From assembly GCA_035649275.1 (NCBI GenBank), contig DASRJW010000111.1, forward strand, positions 1 through 31,218: a DNA stretch of 31,218 nt. The letters run 5' to 3'. Below the pieces are notes generated by a model. That model was given only the letters and a program-made list of their open reading frames with translations, did no database searches and was not told where the DNA came from. The translations under genes were made by a program, and so were the position numbers. Shown here piece by piece: positions 7,511 through 16,700 of this stretch; within the stretch, counting starts at the first letter, position 1, and every line of letters begins with the position of its first letter. Origin of the DNA: Candidatus Krumholzibacteriia bacterium (GTDB lineage: Bacteria; Krumholzibacteriota; Krumholzibacteriia; G020349025).

Positions 7511-8409
7511 TTCTTGCGACCGCGCAACCAGAGCCGCAACGCGATCGACAGGGCGTTGACGGCGAGCACGGTGCCGAGCAGCACCACGGCGGTGGCGAAG
7601 GGCAACGACTCGGGCACGTCCGGCACCTGGGTGGAAACGGTGTAGAGATGCATGGAAAGTGCCATGCACTGATCCGTGGGCGAGTACGGGAACAAATCGC
7701 CCCGCTGCACGGCCTTGAAGAACACGGCGCCGGTGAACATGATCGGCGCTGTCTCCCCCGCCGTGCGGCTGACCTCGAGGATGACGCCGGTGAGGATGCC
7801 CGAGACCGAGTTCGGCAGCACGACTCCCCGGGTGGTCTGCCAGCGCGTCGCCCCCACGTTCCAGCAGGCCTCACGGAAAGCCTTCGGCACCGCATTGAGC
7901 GCCTCGCGGGTCGAGGTGATGATCACCGGCATGGTCATGATGGCGAGAGTGAGTGCAGCGGCGAGGATCGAGTAGCCCAGATGTGCGGCATAGACGAAGG
8001 CCCCCAGGCCAAACAGCGCATGGACGATGCTCGGCACTCCCGCCAGGTTGATCACGGCCATATTGATGGTGCGGTGGAACCAGTTGTCTTTGGCGTACTC
8101 GTTCATGTAGATCGCCGCCATCACGCCCACCGGCGCGGAAATGGCCAGGGCGCCGAGCACGAGGTAGACCGTGCCCACCAGGGCCGGCCAGATGCCGCCT
8201 TCAGTCATGCCCCGCCGCGGCACATCGAGCAAGAACTCGAGGGACAGCGACGGCCACGCCTTGAGCACCAGGTAGAAGACGAGGGCCACCAGCGGCAGGA
8301 TGATCGCCGTGGCCATGGCCGCCAGCCCCAGGCGCACCATGCTCTCGGTGCGCCGCTTGCTGCGGGTGAAGGGTGTCTCGGCGAAGCGTACCAAGGCGAC
8401 GTCGGTCAT
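7504..8409 (-). CDS. pstA: Phosphate ABC transporter permease PstA
   Basis: A 301-residue inner-membrane permease of the high-affinity phosphate importer, with six likely membrane segments. The first is at about residues 28-50 (LAAMATAIILPLVALVFYLVL). The cytoplasmic coupling loop that contacts the ATPases reads EALNAVPKAFREACWNVGATRWQT, the EAA-type loop typical of PstA. It is followed by VVLPNSVSGILTGVIL and the conserved SRTAGETAPIMFTG. The start ATG lies one base after the pstC stop. The protein would pair with PstC to form the channel through which PstS-bound phosphate is passed. Nothing in it looks damaged, which argues that the transporter is active despite the odd ATPases. Confidence 0.95.
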   Translation of the reverse strand: MTDVALVRFAETPFTRSKRRTESMVRLGLAAMATAIILPLVALVFYLVLKAWPSLSLEFLLDVPRRGMTEGGIWPALVGTVYLVLGALAISAPVGVMAAIYMNEYAKDNWFHRTINMAVINLAGVPSIVHALFGLGAFVYAAHLGYSILAAALTLAIMTMPVIITSTREALNAVPKAFREACWNVGATRWQTTRGVVLPNSVSGILTGVILEVSRTAGETAPIMFTGAVFFKAVQRGDLFPYSPTDQCMALSMHLYTVSTQVPDVPESLPFATAVVLLGTVLAVNALSIALRLWLRGRKKW

Positions 8410-8410
8410 G

Positions 8411-9409
8411 TCACCGCTCCCGGCGCACGCCGCGCACGACGAGGTCCGCGGTGAGGTTGATGACGAAGGTGATGACGAACAGGAGTACGCCGGTGAGGAA
8501 CAGAACGCGGTAGTGTTCCGACTGGGCCGGCGCTTCGCCGAGCTCGGCGGCGATGTTGGCAGTGAGGGTACGGACCGAGTCCAGGAGTCCATGGGGGATG
8601 TGTATGGCGTGGCCGGTGGACATGAGCACCGCCATGGTTTCGCCGACAGCACGGCCGACGCCGAGGAGGACGGCAGCCAGAAGACCATTCTTCGCCGCGG
8701 GAAGGAGCACACGGTAGACCGTCTGCCAGCGCGTCGCGCCCTGGGCGTAAGCAGCCTCGCGGAAGGTGTCCGGTACCGCCTTCAGCGCATCCTCCGCGAT
8801 CGAGGTGATGATGGGAATGCACATCAGCGCCAGGATCACACCGCCGTTCAGGACGTTGACCCCGACCGGTGCTCCGGTCAGGTCGACGATGATCCGGCTC
8901 GTCACCGTCAGGCCGATGAACCCCCACACCACGCTCGGGATCGCGGCCAGGAGCTCGATCACGATCTTGAGCGTCTCACGCAGTCTCGGCCCGCAGAACT
9001 CGGAAACGAAGATGGCGGCCCCCAGGCTGAATGGGACCGCGATCAGGACCGCGAGACCGCTGACACAGGCGGTGCCCACGATCAACCCCAGGATCCCGTA
9101 ACGGACGTTGGAAACCGAGGTCGGGTACCACTCCACGCTGCCCAGGAACTGCAGCGGGGAGAAGCGATCGCTCACCAGGACGGGCGCTGCTTCACGGAAG
9201 ACGAAGAAGAAGATCGCGAGCACGAAAACGATGGCGCTCACGCCGCAGAGGCGGATCAGCACCTCCAGAGCCCGCTCGCCGAGCACGGCCCAGAGCGGAC
9301 GCCCCGGCAGGCCGCCCGCTGCGGCGCTCGAGGTTCGAAGCCTGCCCGGCCCCGCCGGGACGCCACCCGGTTCGTCGTTGCCGGGAGGCGAGCCGACGCT
9401 CTCTGTCAC
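8411..9409 (-). CDS. pstC: Phosphate ABC transporter permease PstC
   Basis: A 332-residue permease, partner of PstA. A polar N-terminal tail of about 45 residues rich in Gly and Pro precedes the first membrane helix (VLIRLCGVSAIVFVLAIFFF). The core has the PstC blocks: RYGILGLIVGT, IPFSLGAAIF-like VPFSLGAAIFVSE, ELLAAIPSVVWGFIGL, the coupling loop EDALKAVPDTFREAAYAQGATRWQT, and GRAVGETMAVLM. The start is GTG at 9407-9409, which overlaps the pstS stop (GTGA), so translation is probably coupled. The N-terminal tail is somewhat longer than in E. coli PstC and has no obvious motif. Confidence 0.94.
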   Translation of the reverse strand: MTESVGSPPGNDEPGGVPAGPGRLRTSSAAAGGLPGRPLWAVLGERALEVLIRLCGVSAIVFVLAIFFFVFREAAPVLVSDRFSPLQFLGSVEWYPTSVSNVRYGILGLIVGTACVSGLAVLIAVPFSLGAAIFVSEFCGPRLRETLKIVIELLAAIPSVVWGFIGLTVTSRIIVDLTGAPVGVNVLNGGVILALMCIPIITSIAEDALKAVPDTFREAAYAQGATRWQTVYRVLLPAAKNGLLAAVLLGVGRAVGETMAVLMSTGHAIHIPHGLLDSVRTLTANIAAELGEAPAQSEHYRVLFLTGVLLFVITFVINLTADLVVRGVRRER

Positions 9410-10332
9410 TGCGTCCCGGCCACGGCAGGCACGGGGACGTAACCGCTGGTCTCGACGATCTTCTGCCCCGCCGGCGAGAGGATCCAGTCGATGTAGCGCT
9501 TGATCTCCCCCTCGGGCTCGCCGAGCGTGTACACCTGTAGCGAACGCGCCAGGGGATAGGTCTTGTCCAGCGTCGCCGCCACGGTGGGCGCCACGGACGC
9601 TGCCCCGGAAGCTGCGGCGAGCCGCAGCATCTTCACCGCCGGCGTGGCGTACCCCATGCCGCTGTAACCGATGGCAGTCTTCGTGCTGGCGACGAGCTCG
9701 ACGACTTCCTTGGAGCCATTCATGTCTCGGGAGCCGAGCTTGAAGTCTTTCTTCTGCAGCACGTGCTCGCGGAAGAACTCGTAGGTGCCCGAGCTGGACT
9801 GCCGGCTGACGCGGACGATCTCGTCGTCCGTCACCCCGGGAAGGGTGATGCCGAGCTCAGACCAGCGGGTGACGGTGCCGTCTTCGGCGAAGATCTGGGC
9901 CAACTGCTCCAGCGTGATCTCCTCGATGGGGTTCTCCTTGTGCACGTAGACAGCAAGGGCGTCGTAGCCGACGATGAACTCCTTGGGGAGCTTGCCGGTG
10001 TTCCGCTGCGCCTGTTCGATCTCTTCCGGTTTCATGTTGCGGCTGGAGTTGGCGATGTCCACCGCCCCTTTCTCGAGAGCCGCGATCCCTACGCCCGAAC
10101 CACCGCCGGAAACCTCGACGTCCACGTGCGGGGCCACCTTCTTGTACTCCTCCGCCCATGCCTGAGCGACATTGACCATGGTGTCCGAGCCCTTCACCTG
10201 GATCGTCGCCGTCACGGCGGTGCCGCTCTCCGGGGCCTTCTCCCCGCCGCCACCGCCGCAGGCGCCAAGCCCGCCGGCGATGCCGAGCGCGAGGCCCGCG
10301 CCCAGCCAGCGCGCCAACCATTCCCCTCTCAT
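9406..10332 (-). CDS. pstS: Phosphate-binding lipoprotein PstS
   Basis: A 308-residue substrate-binding protein for phosphate. The signal peptide ends in a lipobox (GLGAC, Cys at residue 25) followed by a Gly-rich linker, so it should be lipid-anchored rather than free in the periplasm. The mature part has the PstS pattern: IQVKGSDTMVN near residue 45, SGGGSGVGIAAL near 80, DIANSSRNMKPEE near 92, GYDALAVYVHK near 120, and RQSSSGTYEFF near 175. These Ser, Asp and Gly-Thr residues are those that bind phosphate in known PstS. GGAGGT lies 6 nt before the ATG. It is the second gene of the operon, 23 bp after phoU. Confidence 0.95.
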   Translation of the reverse strand: MRGEWLARWLGAGLALGIAGGLGACGGGGGEKAPESGTAVTATIQVKGSDTMVNVAQAWAEEYKKVAPHVDVEVSGGGSGVGIAALEKGAVDIANSSRNMKPEEIEQAQRNTGKLPKEFIVGYDALAVYVHKENPIEEITLEQLAQIFAEDGTVTRWSELGITLPGVTDDEIVRVSRQSSSGTYEFFREHVLQKKDFKLGSRDMNGSKEVVELVASTKTAIGYSGMGYATPAVKMLRLAAASGAASVAPTVAATLDKTYPLARSLQVYTLGEPEGEIKRYIDWILSPAGQKIVETSGYVPVPAVAGTQ

Positions 10333-10355
10333 TCCCCTACCTCCATTTCGCTGGG

Positions 10356-11456
10356 TCACATCTTGCCGCTGCCACGAATTGCCAAGACGAGATCGCGGAT
10401 CTGGGTCTCCAGGTATGTGTAGGCCCTCTCGTAGGCGGAGCGCACGTCCGCTTCGCTCCCGGCGACGAGGCTCGGGTCCTCGACCGACCACTCGAGAAGC
10501 ACGGCCTTGCGTGGCCGGCGCGGGAAGGCGCGCTTGGCCTCGGGGGCCAGCAGGACGATCACGTCTTGCTGCTCCAGGTTGTCGAGCTGGAGCAGTGCCC
10601 TGGGTGCCGCCCGGGGACCGTCGAGACCCTTCGCGGCCATGAAAGCGGTGGCGCTCGGCGGCAGCGGCAGCGGATCGAGGGCGGCGCTGCTGAACACGAA
10701 GCCCGCCTCGTCGCGGGCGCTGCCGATGGCCGCAGCCAGAGCGCTGCGGCTCGAGCTGCGCTCGTCCACGAAGAGCACGCGCAGGACCCCCGAGCCCGGA
10801 TGCTTGGCGATCTCGCCGGTGCACAGGTACAGCGTTTCCATGCCGATGTTACGGGCCTGATCGGAAACGCGCTCGAGACGGCGGATCACCATGATCAGGG
10901 GGTAGAGGGCCTCGAAGGGCAGCTGTCCGTCCCGGAAGGCGCTGGTGAGATCGGTGATCAGCTTGTCGCGCACCAGATCCACGGTCTCGTCGGCCTCGAT
11001 GGTCTTGCTCGCCAGCTCCGGATCCTGATTCACGAAGGACTGGATGGCGTCGTGCAGCATCGGTTCGGCGAGGGCGGCGATCTGTTCCAGCCGATCGAAG
11101 GGCAGCGGCGATTCGATCTGGCTGAGACGTAGCGCTTCCCGCGCGATGGCCTCGGCATAGTCGCCGACCCGCTCGAGCTCGAGGTTGATCTTGATGCTGG
11201 CGTAGGCGAAGCGCAGCAGCCGCGCCGCCGGCTGGTGGCGGACGAGGAAGCCGAGACACAGACGGTCGAGCTGCTTTTCCGCCTCGTCGATGTAGCGATC
11301 CCGGAGAATGACCGCGAAGGCGGCCTGGCGATCCCGGTCGAGGACGGCGCGGATGCTGGCCCGGACCGCCTTCTCCGCCAGAGCTCCCATCTCGACGATC
11401 TTGCTGCGGATCTGCTCCAGGTCCTGCTGGAGCGCCGCCTCGAGATGCCCCGCCAT
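10356..11456 (-). CDS. phoU: PhoU fused to a catalytically dead low-molecular-weight phosphatase-like domain
   Basis: A 366-residue two-domain protein. Residues 1-218 are PhoU, the cytoplasmic helper that links Pst transport to PhoR signalling and limits phosphate uptake. It has both metal-site motifs, LELERVGDYAEA near 92-103 and RRLERVSDQARN near 192-203. Residues 225-366 resemble the low-molecular-weight tyrosine phosphatase/ArsC fold. A first strand VLRVLFV leads into a P-loop, and later there is WSVEDP near 323-328, like the WdipDP acid loop, then an AYERAYTYLETQIRDLV helix. The P-loop, normally VCxxNxCRS, reads VDERSSSRS at 230-238, so the nucleophile is Asp and the second Cys is Ser while Arg237 stays. 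It may therefore bind phosphate without hydrolysis. GGAGG precedes the ATG by 9 nt. It is unusual in leading the operon. Confidence 0.88.
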   Translation of the reverse strand: MAGHLEAALQQDLEQIRSKIVEMGALAEKAVRASIRAVLDRDRQAAFAVILRDRYIDEAEKQLDRLCLGFLVRHQPAARLLRFAYASIKINLELERVGDYAEAIAREALRLSQIESPLPFDRLEQIAALAEPMLHDAIQSFVNQDPELASKTIEADETVDLVRDKLITDLTSAFRDGQLPFEALYPLIMVIRRLERVSDQARNIGMETLYLCTGEIAKHPGSGVLRVLFVDERSSSRSALAAAIGSARDEAGFVFSSAALDPLPLPPSATAFMAAKGLDGPRAAPRALLQLDNLEQQDVIVLLAPEAKRAFPRRPRKAVLLEWSVEDPSLVAGSEADVRSAYERAYTYLETQIRDLVLAIRGSGKM

Positions 11457-11552
11457 CGTCCGCTTCCTCCCTGGCCGGAGGCGTGCCTCCGGTCGACCGG
11501 AGCGGGCTGGCGCCCCAGCCGCGCTCGTCATGGTTGCGCTCGAACCTGAGGG

Positions 11553-11582
11553 ACCATAGACGCGGAAGTGAAGATCCTGCAA
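11553..11582 (-). promoter_or_regulatory. Weak candidate promoter for the phoU-pst operon
   Basis: TTGCAG (-35) and TATGGT (-10) are 18 bp apart, about 97 bp before the phoU start. Matches are 3/6 and 4/6, so this is tentative. I see no clear E. coli-type Pho box in the 190-bp space. Confidence 0.3.
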
Positions 11583-11647
11583 GCGCCGAACGGGGGTCCG
11601 CCGGGGGTGGAAATAAGGTTCGAGGGGGGGCCGGTGCCTATCGATGT

Positions 11648-12343
11648 CTAGCGTTTGTATTTGTAACTGAAGAGGAACTCGAAGGGCGTGGTCCACACCT
11701 CACCGGTTTCCACCGGGGCGTCGTAGACGAAGTGCTCCGCCGCCTCGACGGCGCTCTGGGTGCACTCGTCGCAGTTGGGGATGCCGCGTAGCACCCGCAC
11801 CTCGTGCACCCGTCCATCGCTACCCACCCGCGACTGCAACAGCACCGAATCCTCGATCTTGCGCTTGCGGATCACCTTTTCCGGCACGCTCGGGTGCTTG
11901 TAGATCCGCGGGCGCAGACAAAGCTCCAGGGGCTGGTTGCTCGGCGCAGGCTCTGGCTGCTCCGGCGTGGTCGCCTCCGGCACCAGAGCGGCGAGAGCGG
12001 GGGTGCCGGACGAGTCCGGTGGCGGCGCCGGCGACTCCGGCGGGGCCTCGGATTCCGGTGGTGGCGCCGGAGCCGCGGCAGGCGCGGCAGGTGTCTCCGG
12101 CGGCACGGGCGGGGGTTCAGGCGGAAGATCCACCTGCGGTTGCAAGCGCAAGGTGATGTTCTCCGTGAGCTGCAGGTCCGGGATCACCGGGGCCTGGAGC
12201 GGAGCCGGGCGACTCGGCGGTAGCGCCGGGGGCGCGTTTTGCGGGGGCCGGTCCTCGGGGCGGAGGAGGAGAACGAGGCCAGCGAGTGCAACAAAGCCCG
12301 CGAGCCCGCGCAGGAACCGCTTCGCTTTCCTCGAAATGGACAT
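11648..12343 (-). CDS. TonB-family C-terminal domain protein with proline-rich linker
   Basis: A 231-residue protein shaped like an energy-transducing TonB protein. A short basic N-terminus is followed by one membrane helix at residues 13-27 (GLAGFVALAGLVLLL). A long Pro/Ala/Glu linker spans about 32-150, and a globular C-terminus starts near 155. The C-terminal part has the TonB/AgmX-like pattern VLLQSRVGSDGRVHEVRVLRG, and it ends with a FEF...FSYKYK strand. A CDEC pair lies at about 194-197 with another Cys (LELC) upstream, so disulfides are possible. No ExbB, ExbD or receptor gene is nearby. The ATG has GAGGG just upstream. It follows the PerM-like permease by 125 bp, with a terminator-like hairpin between. 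The partner system is not identifiable from the window. Confidence 0.72.
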   Translation of the reverse strand: MSISRKAKRFLRGLAGFVALAGLVLLLRPEDRPPQNAPPALPPSRPAPLQAPVIPDLQLTENITLRLQPQVDLPPEPPPVPPETPAAPAAAPAPPPESEAPPESPAPPPDSSGTPALAALVPEATTPEQPEPAPSNQPLELCLRPRIYKHPSVPEKVIRKRKIEDSVLLQSRVGSDGRVHEVRVLRGIPNCDECTQSAVEAAEHFVYDAPVETGEVWTTPFEFLFSYKYKR

Positions 12344-12368
12344 GGGCCCTCGCTCTCCCGAGAAAGAT

Positions 12369-12400
12369 ACCCCATCCCTGGTGGAACGCCAGGACGGGGT
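12369..12400 (-). terminator. Terminator-like hairpin after the AI-2E-family permease gene
   Basis: On the minus strand ACCCC...GGGGT closes an imperfect stem (about 11 pairs, one mismatch, one bulge) with a CGTTCCA loop, followed by ATCTTTCTC. The T-run is interrupted, so efficiency is uncertain. Confidence 0.4.
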
Positions 12401-12468
12401 CACCGACGTCGTTCAAGGGACTTGGGCCGTCGTTCGAGGACAGGGACGTGGATCGGCGGCTGCGCCAA

Positions 12469-13671
12469 TCAAGGTGCTGCCGGGCGGCGGCCCTCGACAT
12501 AGATGCGGTAGCAGGCGGCGGCGAGCGCCAGGGTCAGCGGCCCCAGCACGACGCCGAGGAAGCCGAAGAGCTTGAGGCCACCGAGGATGGCGAGAAGGAG
12601 CCAGAGGAGCGGCAGCTTCATGCCGCGGCCGATGAGATAGGGGCGGAGCACGTTGTCCACCAGGCTCACCACGAGTGTGCCCCAGACAGCGAGGCCGATG
12701 GCGGCGCCGGTTCTCCCGGTGAGGTGCAAGCCGATCACGACGGGCAGCCACACGGCCACGGGGCCGACGAAGGGCACGAGCGCGGCGATGAAGGTGATGC
12801 TGGCGAGGAGCAGCGGCACTTGGGCCCCGGCGACCCAGTAGCCGAGACCGGCCAGGATTCCCTGCGCCGCCGCCGTCAAGATGACGCCGCGGAACACCGC
12901 GTTGATCGTGCGTTCGGCGATGGAGAAGAGGCGCTGCGAGTGCTCGGGCTCGAGGGGCAGCGCTTGCTGTGCCTGCCGCACCCAGCCGGGTCCGTGGCGC
13001 AGGAAGAAGAAGTACGAGATCACCGTGATGCTGAAACGGATCGCCATGGCGGGCAAGCTGCGTGTCAGCGTCCGCAGGCGCTCGAGCAAGAACTCTTGCA
13101 GGCCGAGGGCCATCCTCTGGATCTCCGCCTCGAGCACCACCGGACCCTGTGCCGGATCCACCCCCAGGACCCAGTGCGCCAGCCGGCGGAACGGCGAGTC
13201 CTCCAACCAGGTGGTGATCGCCTGATAGACATCGGGCCCGAGGGTGGACTGCAGCCGCGGCCACAGGTTCTGCACTTCGTCCACCAGGTTGAAGAGGACG
13301 AAGATCGAAGGCACGAAGATCACCGCCAGCGACAGCAGGGTGCTGAGCGCCGCCGCCAGCGTCGCCCGGCCGCGGACGGTGCCCAGAACCCGATGGTGCA
13401 GCGGGTAGAAGAGCACCGCGAGCGCCCAGCCCCAGAAGATGGGCTCGGCGAATTGGGCGTAGATGGTGATGAGGAGCGCGAGGATCGAGAGCGTGATGAT
13501 GCCGAAACCGAGAGCCAGCGCCCGGCGGCGGAACTCCTGCACACCTTGGGGTTCGGGCCGGTCGGAGGTTTCCGCGGGCCGCTCGGCGAAACCCTGCTGC
13601 CCCGACGGCGAGGCCACCGCGGGCCCACGGCGCTCGCGCCGCTCGCGCGGCGCGGGGAGGCTATCGCTCAT
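12469..13671 (-). CDS. AI-2E family (PerM-type) membrane permease
   Basis: A 400-residue inner-membrane protein of the AI-2E transporter family (formerly UPF0118/PerM). After a polar N-terminus of about 48 residues there are two paired helices (ALALGFGIITLSILALLITIY and WALAVLFYPLHH). A middle amphipathic region follows, then the conserved helical block from about residue 215. The family signature is clear near 285-330 (YWVAGAQVPLLLASITFIAALVPFVGPVAVWLPVVI) and again in DNVLRPYLIGRGMKLPLLWLLLAILGGLKLFGFLGVVLGP. Members have been linked to autoinducer-2 export, Na+/H+ exchange or other small-solute export, so the substrate cannot be stated. The ATG has GGAG 8 nt upstream. It lies 41 bp after the RND pump gene and may belong to that operon. 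Confidence 0.9.
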   Translation of the reverse strand: MSDSLPAPRERRERRGPAVASPSGQQGFAERPAETSDRPEPQGVQEFRRRALALGFGIITLSILALLITIYAQFAEPIFWGWALAVLFYPLHHRVLGTVRGRATLAAALSTLLSLAVIFVPSIFVLFNLVDEVQNLWPRLQSTLGPDVYQAITTWLEDSPFRRLAHWVLGVDPAQGPVVLEAEIQRMALGLQEFLLERLRTLTRSLPAMAIRFSITVISYFFFLRHGPGWVRQAQQALPLEPEHSQRLFSIAERTINAVFRGVILTAAAQGILAGLGYWVAGAQVPLLLASITFIAALVPFVGPVAVWLPVVIGLHLTGRTGAAIGLAVWGTLVVSLVDNVLRPYLIGRGMKLPLLWLLLAILGGLKLFGFLGVVLGPLTLALAAACYRIYVEGRRPAAP

Positions 13672-13712
13672 GGCTCGTGCTCCAGGGCGGGAAGAGGGCG
13701 CCCGGCATACCG

Positions 13713-16700
13713 CTACTCCCCTTCGAGGACGACATCGTAGGTGCAACGCTCCACGCCGTCGCTGCCGTGCTCCACCGTCAGGATGGGATTGCCGCCCTCA
13801 CGCGCCCATGCCTGCCAGGTGGCAGTCAGGCGCGGATCATCGGCGAACACGAGCTGGCAGGTCGAGCGACATCCGTCCATGGCCCCTGCCGGCGTGGTGC
13901 GAAGAAGTGCGCGCCATCGAAGCTCCTCCTCTCGCGAGAGGCCATACCGGCCGGCGCACGCTCTCTGCAATACGATGGTATCGTGGCCGCTTGCTGCATT
14001 CTCTTGCAGTGCTTTCTCATGACCCTGCAGCACCGCGGCCAGGCCGCTCCTCAGCAGCTCTGGCGCCAAGTCCGTTTCGACCGCCCCGGCCTCCTCCGTC
14101 CTGGCACTGCAGTTGGCCCCTACCGTACCTGGCATACCGGGCGTGGCGGTGGTGGAGGCAGCAGCGAGCGACGCCGCGGCAATGGCGAAGAGCGCGATGC
14201 AGCGGCTCGGCAAGTCCGGCGCCGGCGCAGCGGCTCGGCGCCGCAGGTGCAAGCGCCCGCGCAGGCGGGACACGACGCCGTCGGCGGCAACGTAGAACGA
14301 CGGCACCACGAGGAGGCTGAGCGCTGTCGACACCACCAGACCGCCGATGACGGCGATGGCCATGGGGGTGCGGATCTCGGAGCCCGGGCCTAGGCCGAGC
14401 GCCGGTGGCAGCGCCGCCATGAACGTCGCCGCCGAGGTCATGAGGATGGGGCGCAGGCGTACCGGACCGGCAGCTTCCATGGCGGCAGCCGCGTCCAGGC
14501 CGCGGGCCCGGTTCTGGTTGGCGTAGTCCACCAAGATGATGGAATTCTTCTTCACGATGCCGAGGAGGAGCAGCAGACCGATCATGCTGAAGATGTTGAG
14601 GGACTTGCCCGCCAGCCACAGCGCTGCCGCCGCCCCGGTCACCGAGAGCGGCAGGATGGTCAGAATCGTCACCGGGTGCAGGAACGAATTGAACTGCGAT
14701 GCCAGGATCATGTAAGCGACGAGGATGCCGAGGATGAGGGCGAAGAGCAGGCTGCTCTTCGACTCGTGGAAGGCCACGCTGGCGCCACCGAGCACCATCC
14801 GGTAGCCCACGGGCATGCCCGTCGCGAGGCGCCCGATGTACTGCAGCGCCTCGCCCTGTGAGTGCTCCGGCGCCACGTTCGCCGTCACCGTGATGGCGCG
14901 CTCGCGATCCCGCCGGGTGATCGCCTGCAACGCCGGCACCTCCTCGGTGGTGACCAGCGTCGACAGCGGCACCAGCTCGCCCGAACGGCTGCGCACCCGC
15001 AGGCGGTCGATGTCCTCGGGCCGGGAGCGCTGCGAGGCCAGCAGGCGCAGCCGCACGTCCAGCCGCCGGCCGCCGCTGCTGTACTTGCCGGCGCGCACGC
15101 CGCCCACCAGAGCGTTCAGCGTTGTCGCCACATCCTCGATGGAAACGCCGAGGTCGGCGGCACGGGCCCGGTTCGGCAGGATGCGCAGCTCCGGCATCCC
15201 CACCTGGTAATCCGTGTCCAGGTCCACCACCATGCCGCTCGCCGTCAGCTTCTGCATCTGCTCTTGGGTGAGCGCCACGAGCTTGTCCCAATCGGGGCCG
15301 CGTACGGAGAACTCCACCGGGAAGCCGCGCTGCGCGGTGAAGCCCTGCTGCGACAAATCCTGCACCACCGCCCGCAGGCCAGGGATGGCGTTGAGCTCGC
15401 GGCGCAACAAGGCAGCGAACTCCTTCTGGTTGTACTCTCGGTCTCCGGGGTCGACCAAAGTCACCAAGGCCTGGGCCGAGGTGACAGCGCTGCCGCCCGG
15501 ACCGCCGCCGATGGAGGCCATGCAGCGCCGCACCTCGGGGCGGTTGTTGATGATCGCCTCGGCACGCTGCAGCAAGCCGTCGGTCTCGTGGATGTCCGAG
15601 CCCACGGCGCTCTGCATGCGCACCATGAGCCGGCTCTGATCCTGGGACGGTACGAACTCCGTGGGCAGGGCCCGAAGCACCAGGAGCGCCAGGACGAAGA
15701 GCACCGCCGCGCCGGCCAGCACCATCCCGCGCCGGCGCAGGGTGCGGCGCAGCACCGCGGCGTACAGGGTTGCCAGGCGCTCGAAACCGCGATCCACTGC
15801 TCGCCCCACCCGGCTGCGTGACTCGCGCCCCACGCTCAAGATCTGGGCGCAGCGCGACGGCGCCAGCGTGATCGCCTCCACGTACGAGAGCAGCACCGCG
15901 AGGCAGAGCACGACGCCGAACTGCAGGAAGAAGCGGCCGATGACGCCGCGCATGAAGACGACGGGGATGAAGATCGCCACCACGGCCAGCGTCGCCGCCA
16001 GCGCCGCGAAGGTGATTTCCGCCGTCCCCTCCCGCGCCGCTTGCGCTCGTCCTTTGCCGCTTTCGGCGTGGCGCACGATGTTCTCGAGCACCATGATGGC
16101 GTCGTCGACGACGATGCCGACCGCGAGCGCCAGCCCCAGCAGGGTGAAGGTGTTGAGGGTGAAGCCGAGGAAGTAGATGACCGCCACGGTGCCGAGGAGC
16201 GACATGGGGATGGCGAGGACCACGTTCAAGGTGCTGGAGATGGAGCCCAGGAAGAGCCAGCACACCACCGCGGTGAGCAGTACGGAGAGCAGGAGCTCGA
16301 GCTCGATCTCGTGCACCGAATCCTCGATGAAGCGGGTGGAGTCGAAGTTGACGCCGAGCTCCATGCCCGCGGGCAGCGTGGACTGGATCACCTCCATCTC
16401 CGCCCGGATGCGCTGCGCCACGGCGACGGCGTTGGAGCCGCGCTGCTTCCGCACCCCGATGCCCTGCGCCGGTGCCCCGTCGACCCGCGACAGCCGCCGC
16501 AGGTCCTCGAAGCCGTCTTCCACCAGGGCCACGTCTTCCAGGTACACCGGGCTGCCGGCGACCGAGCGGATGACGAGATGGCGCAGCGTGTCGAGGTCGA
16601 GGGCCTCGCCGAGCACGCGCACGTTCACCTCGCGGCCTTCCGTTTCGATGAGGCCCGCCGGCATCTCCAAGTGCTGGCGCTGCAGGGCCTGCAGCACGTC

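Noticed and set aside
11457-11647. Search for a Pho box upstream of phoU
   Set aside because: No pair of CTGTCAT-like direct repeats with 11-bp period was found; only a weak promoter-like pair is reported.
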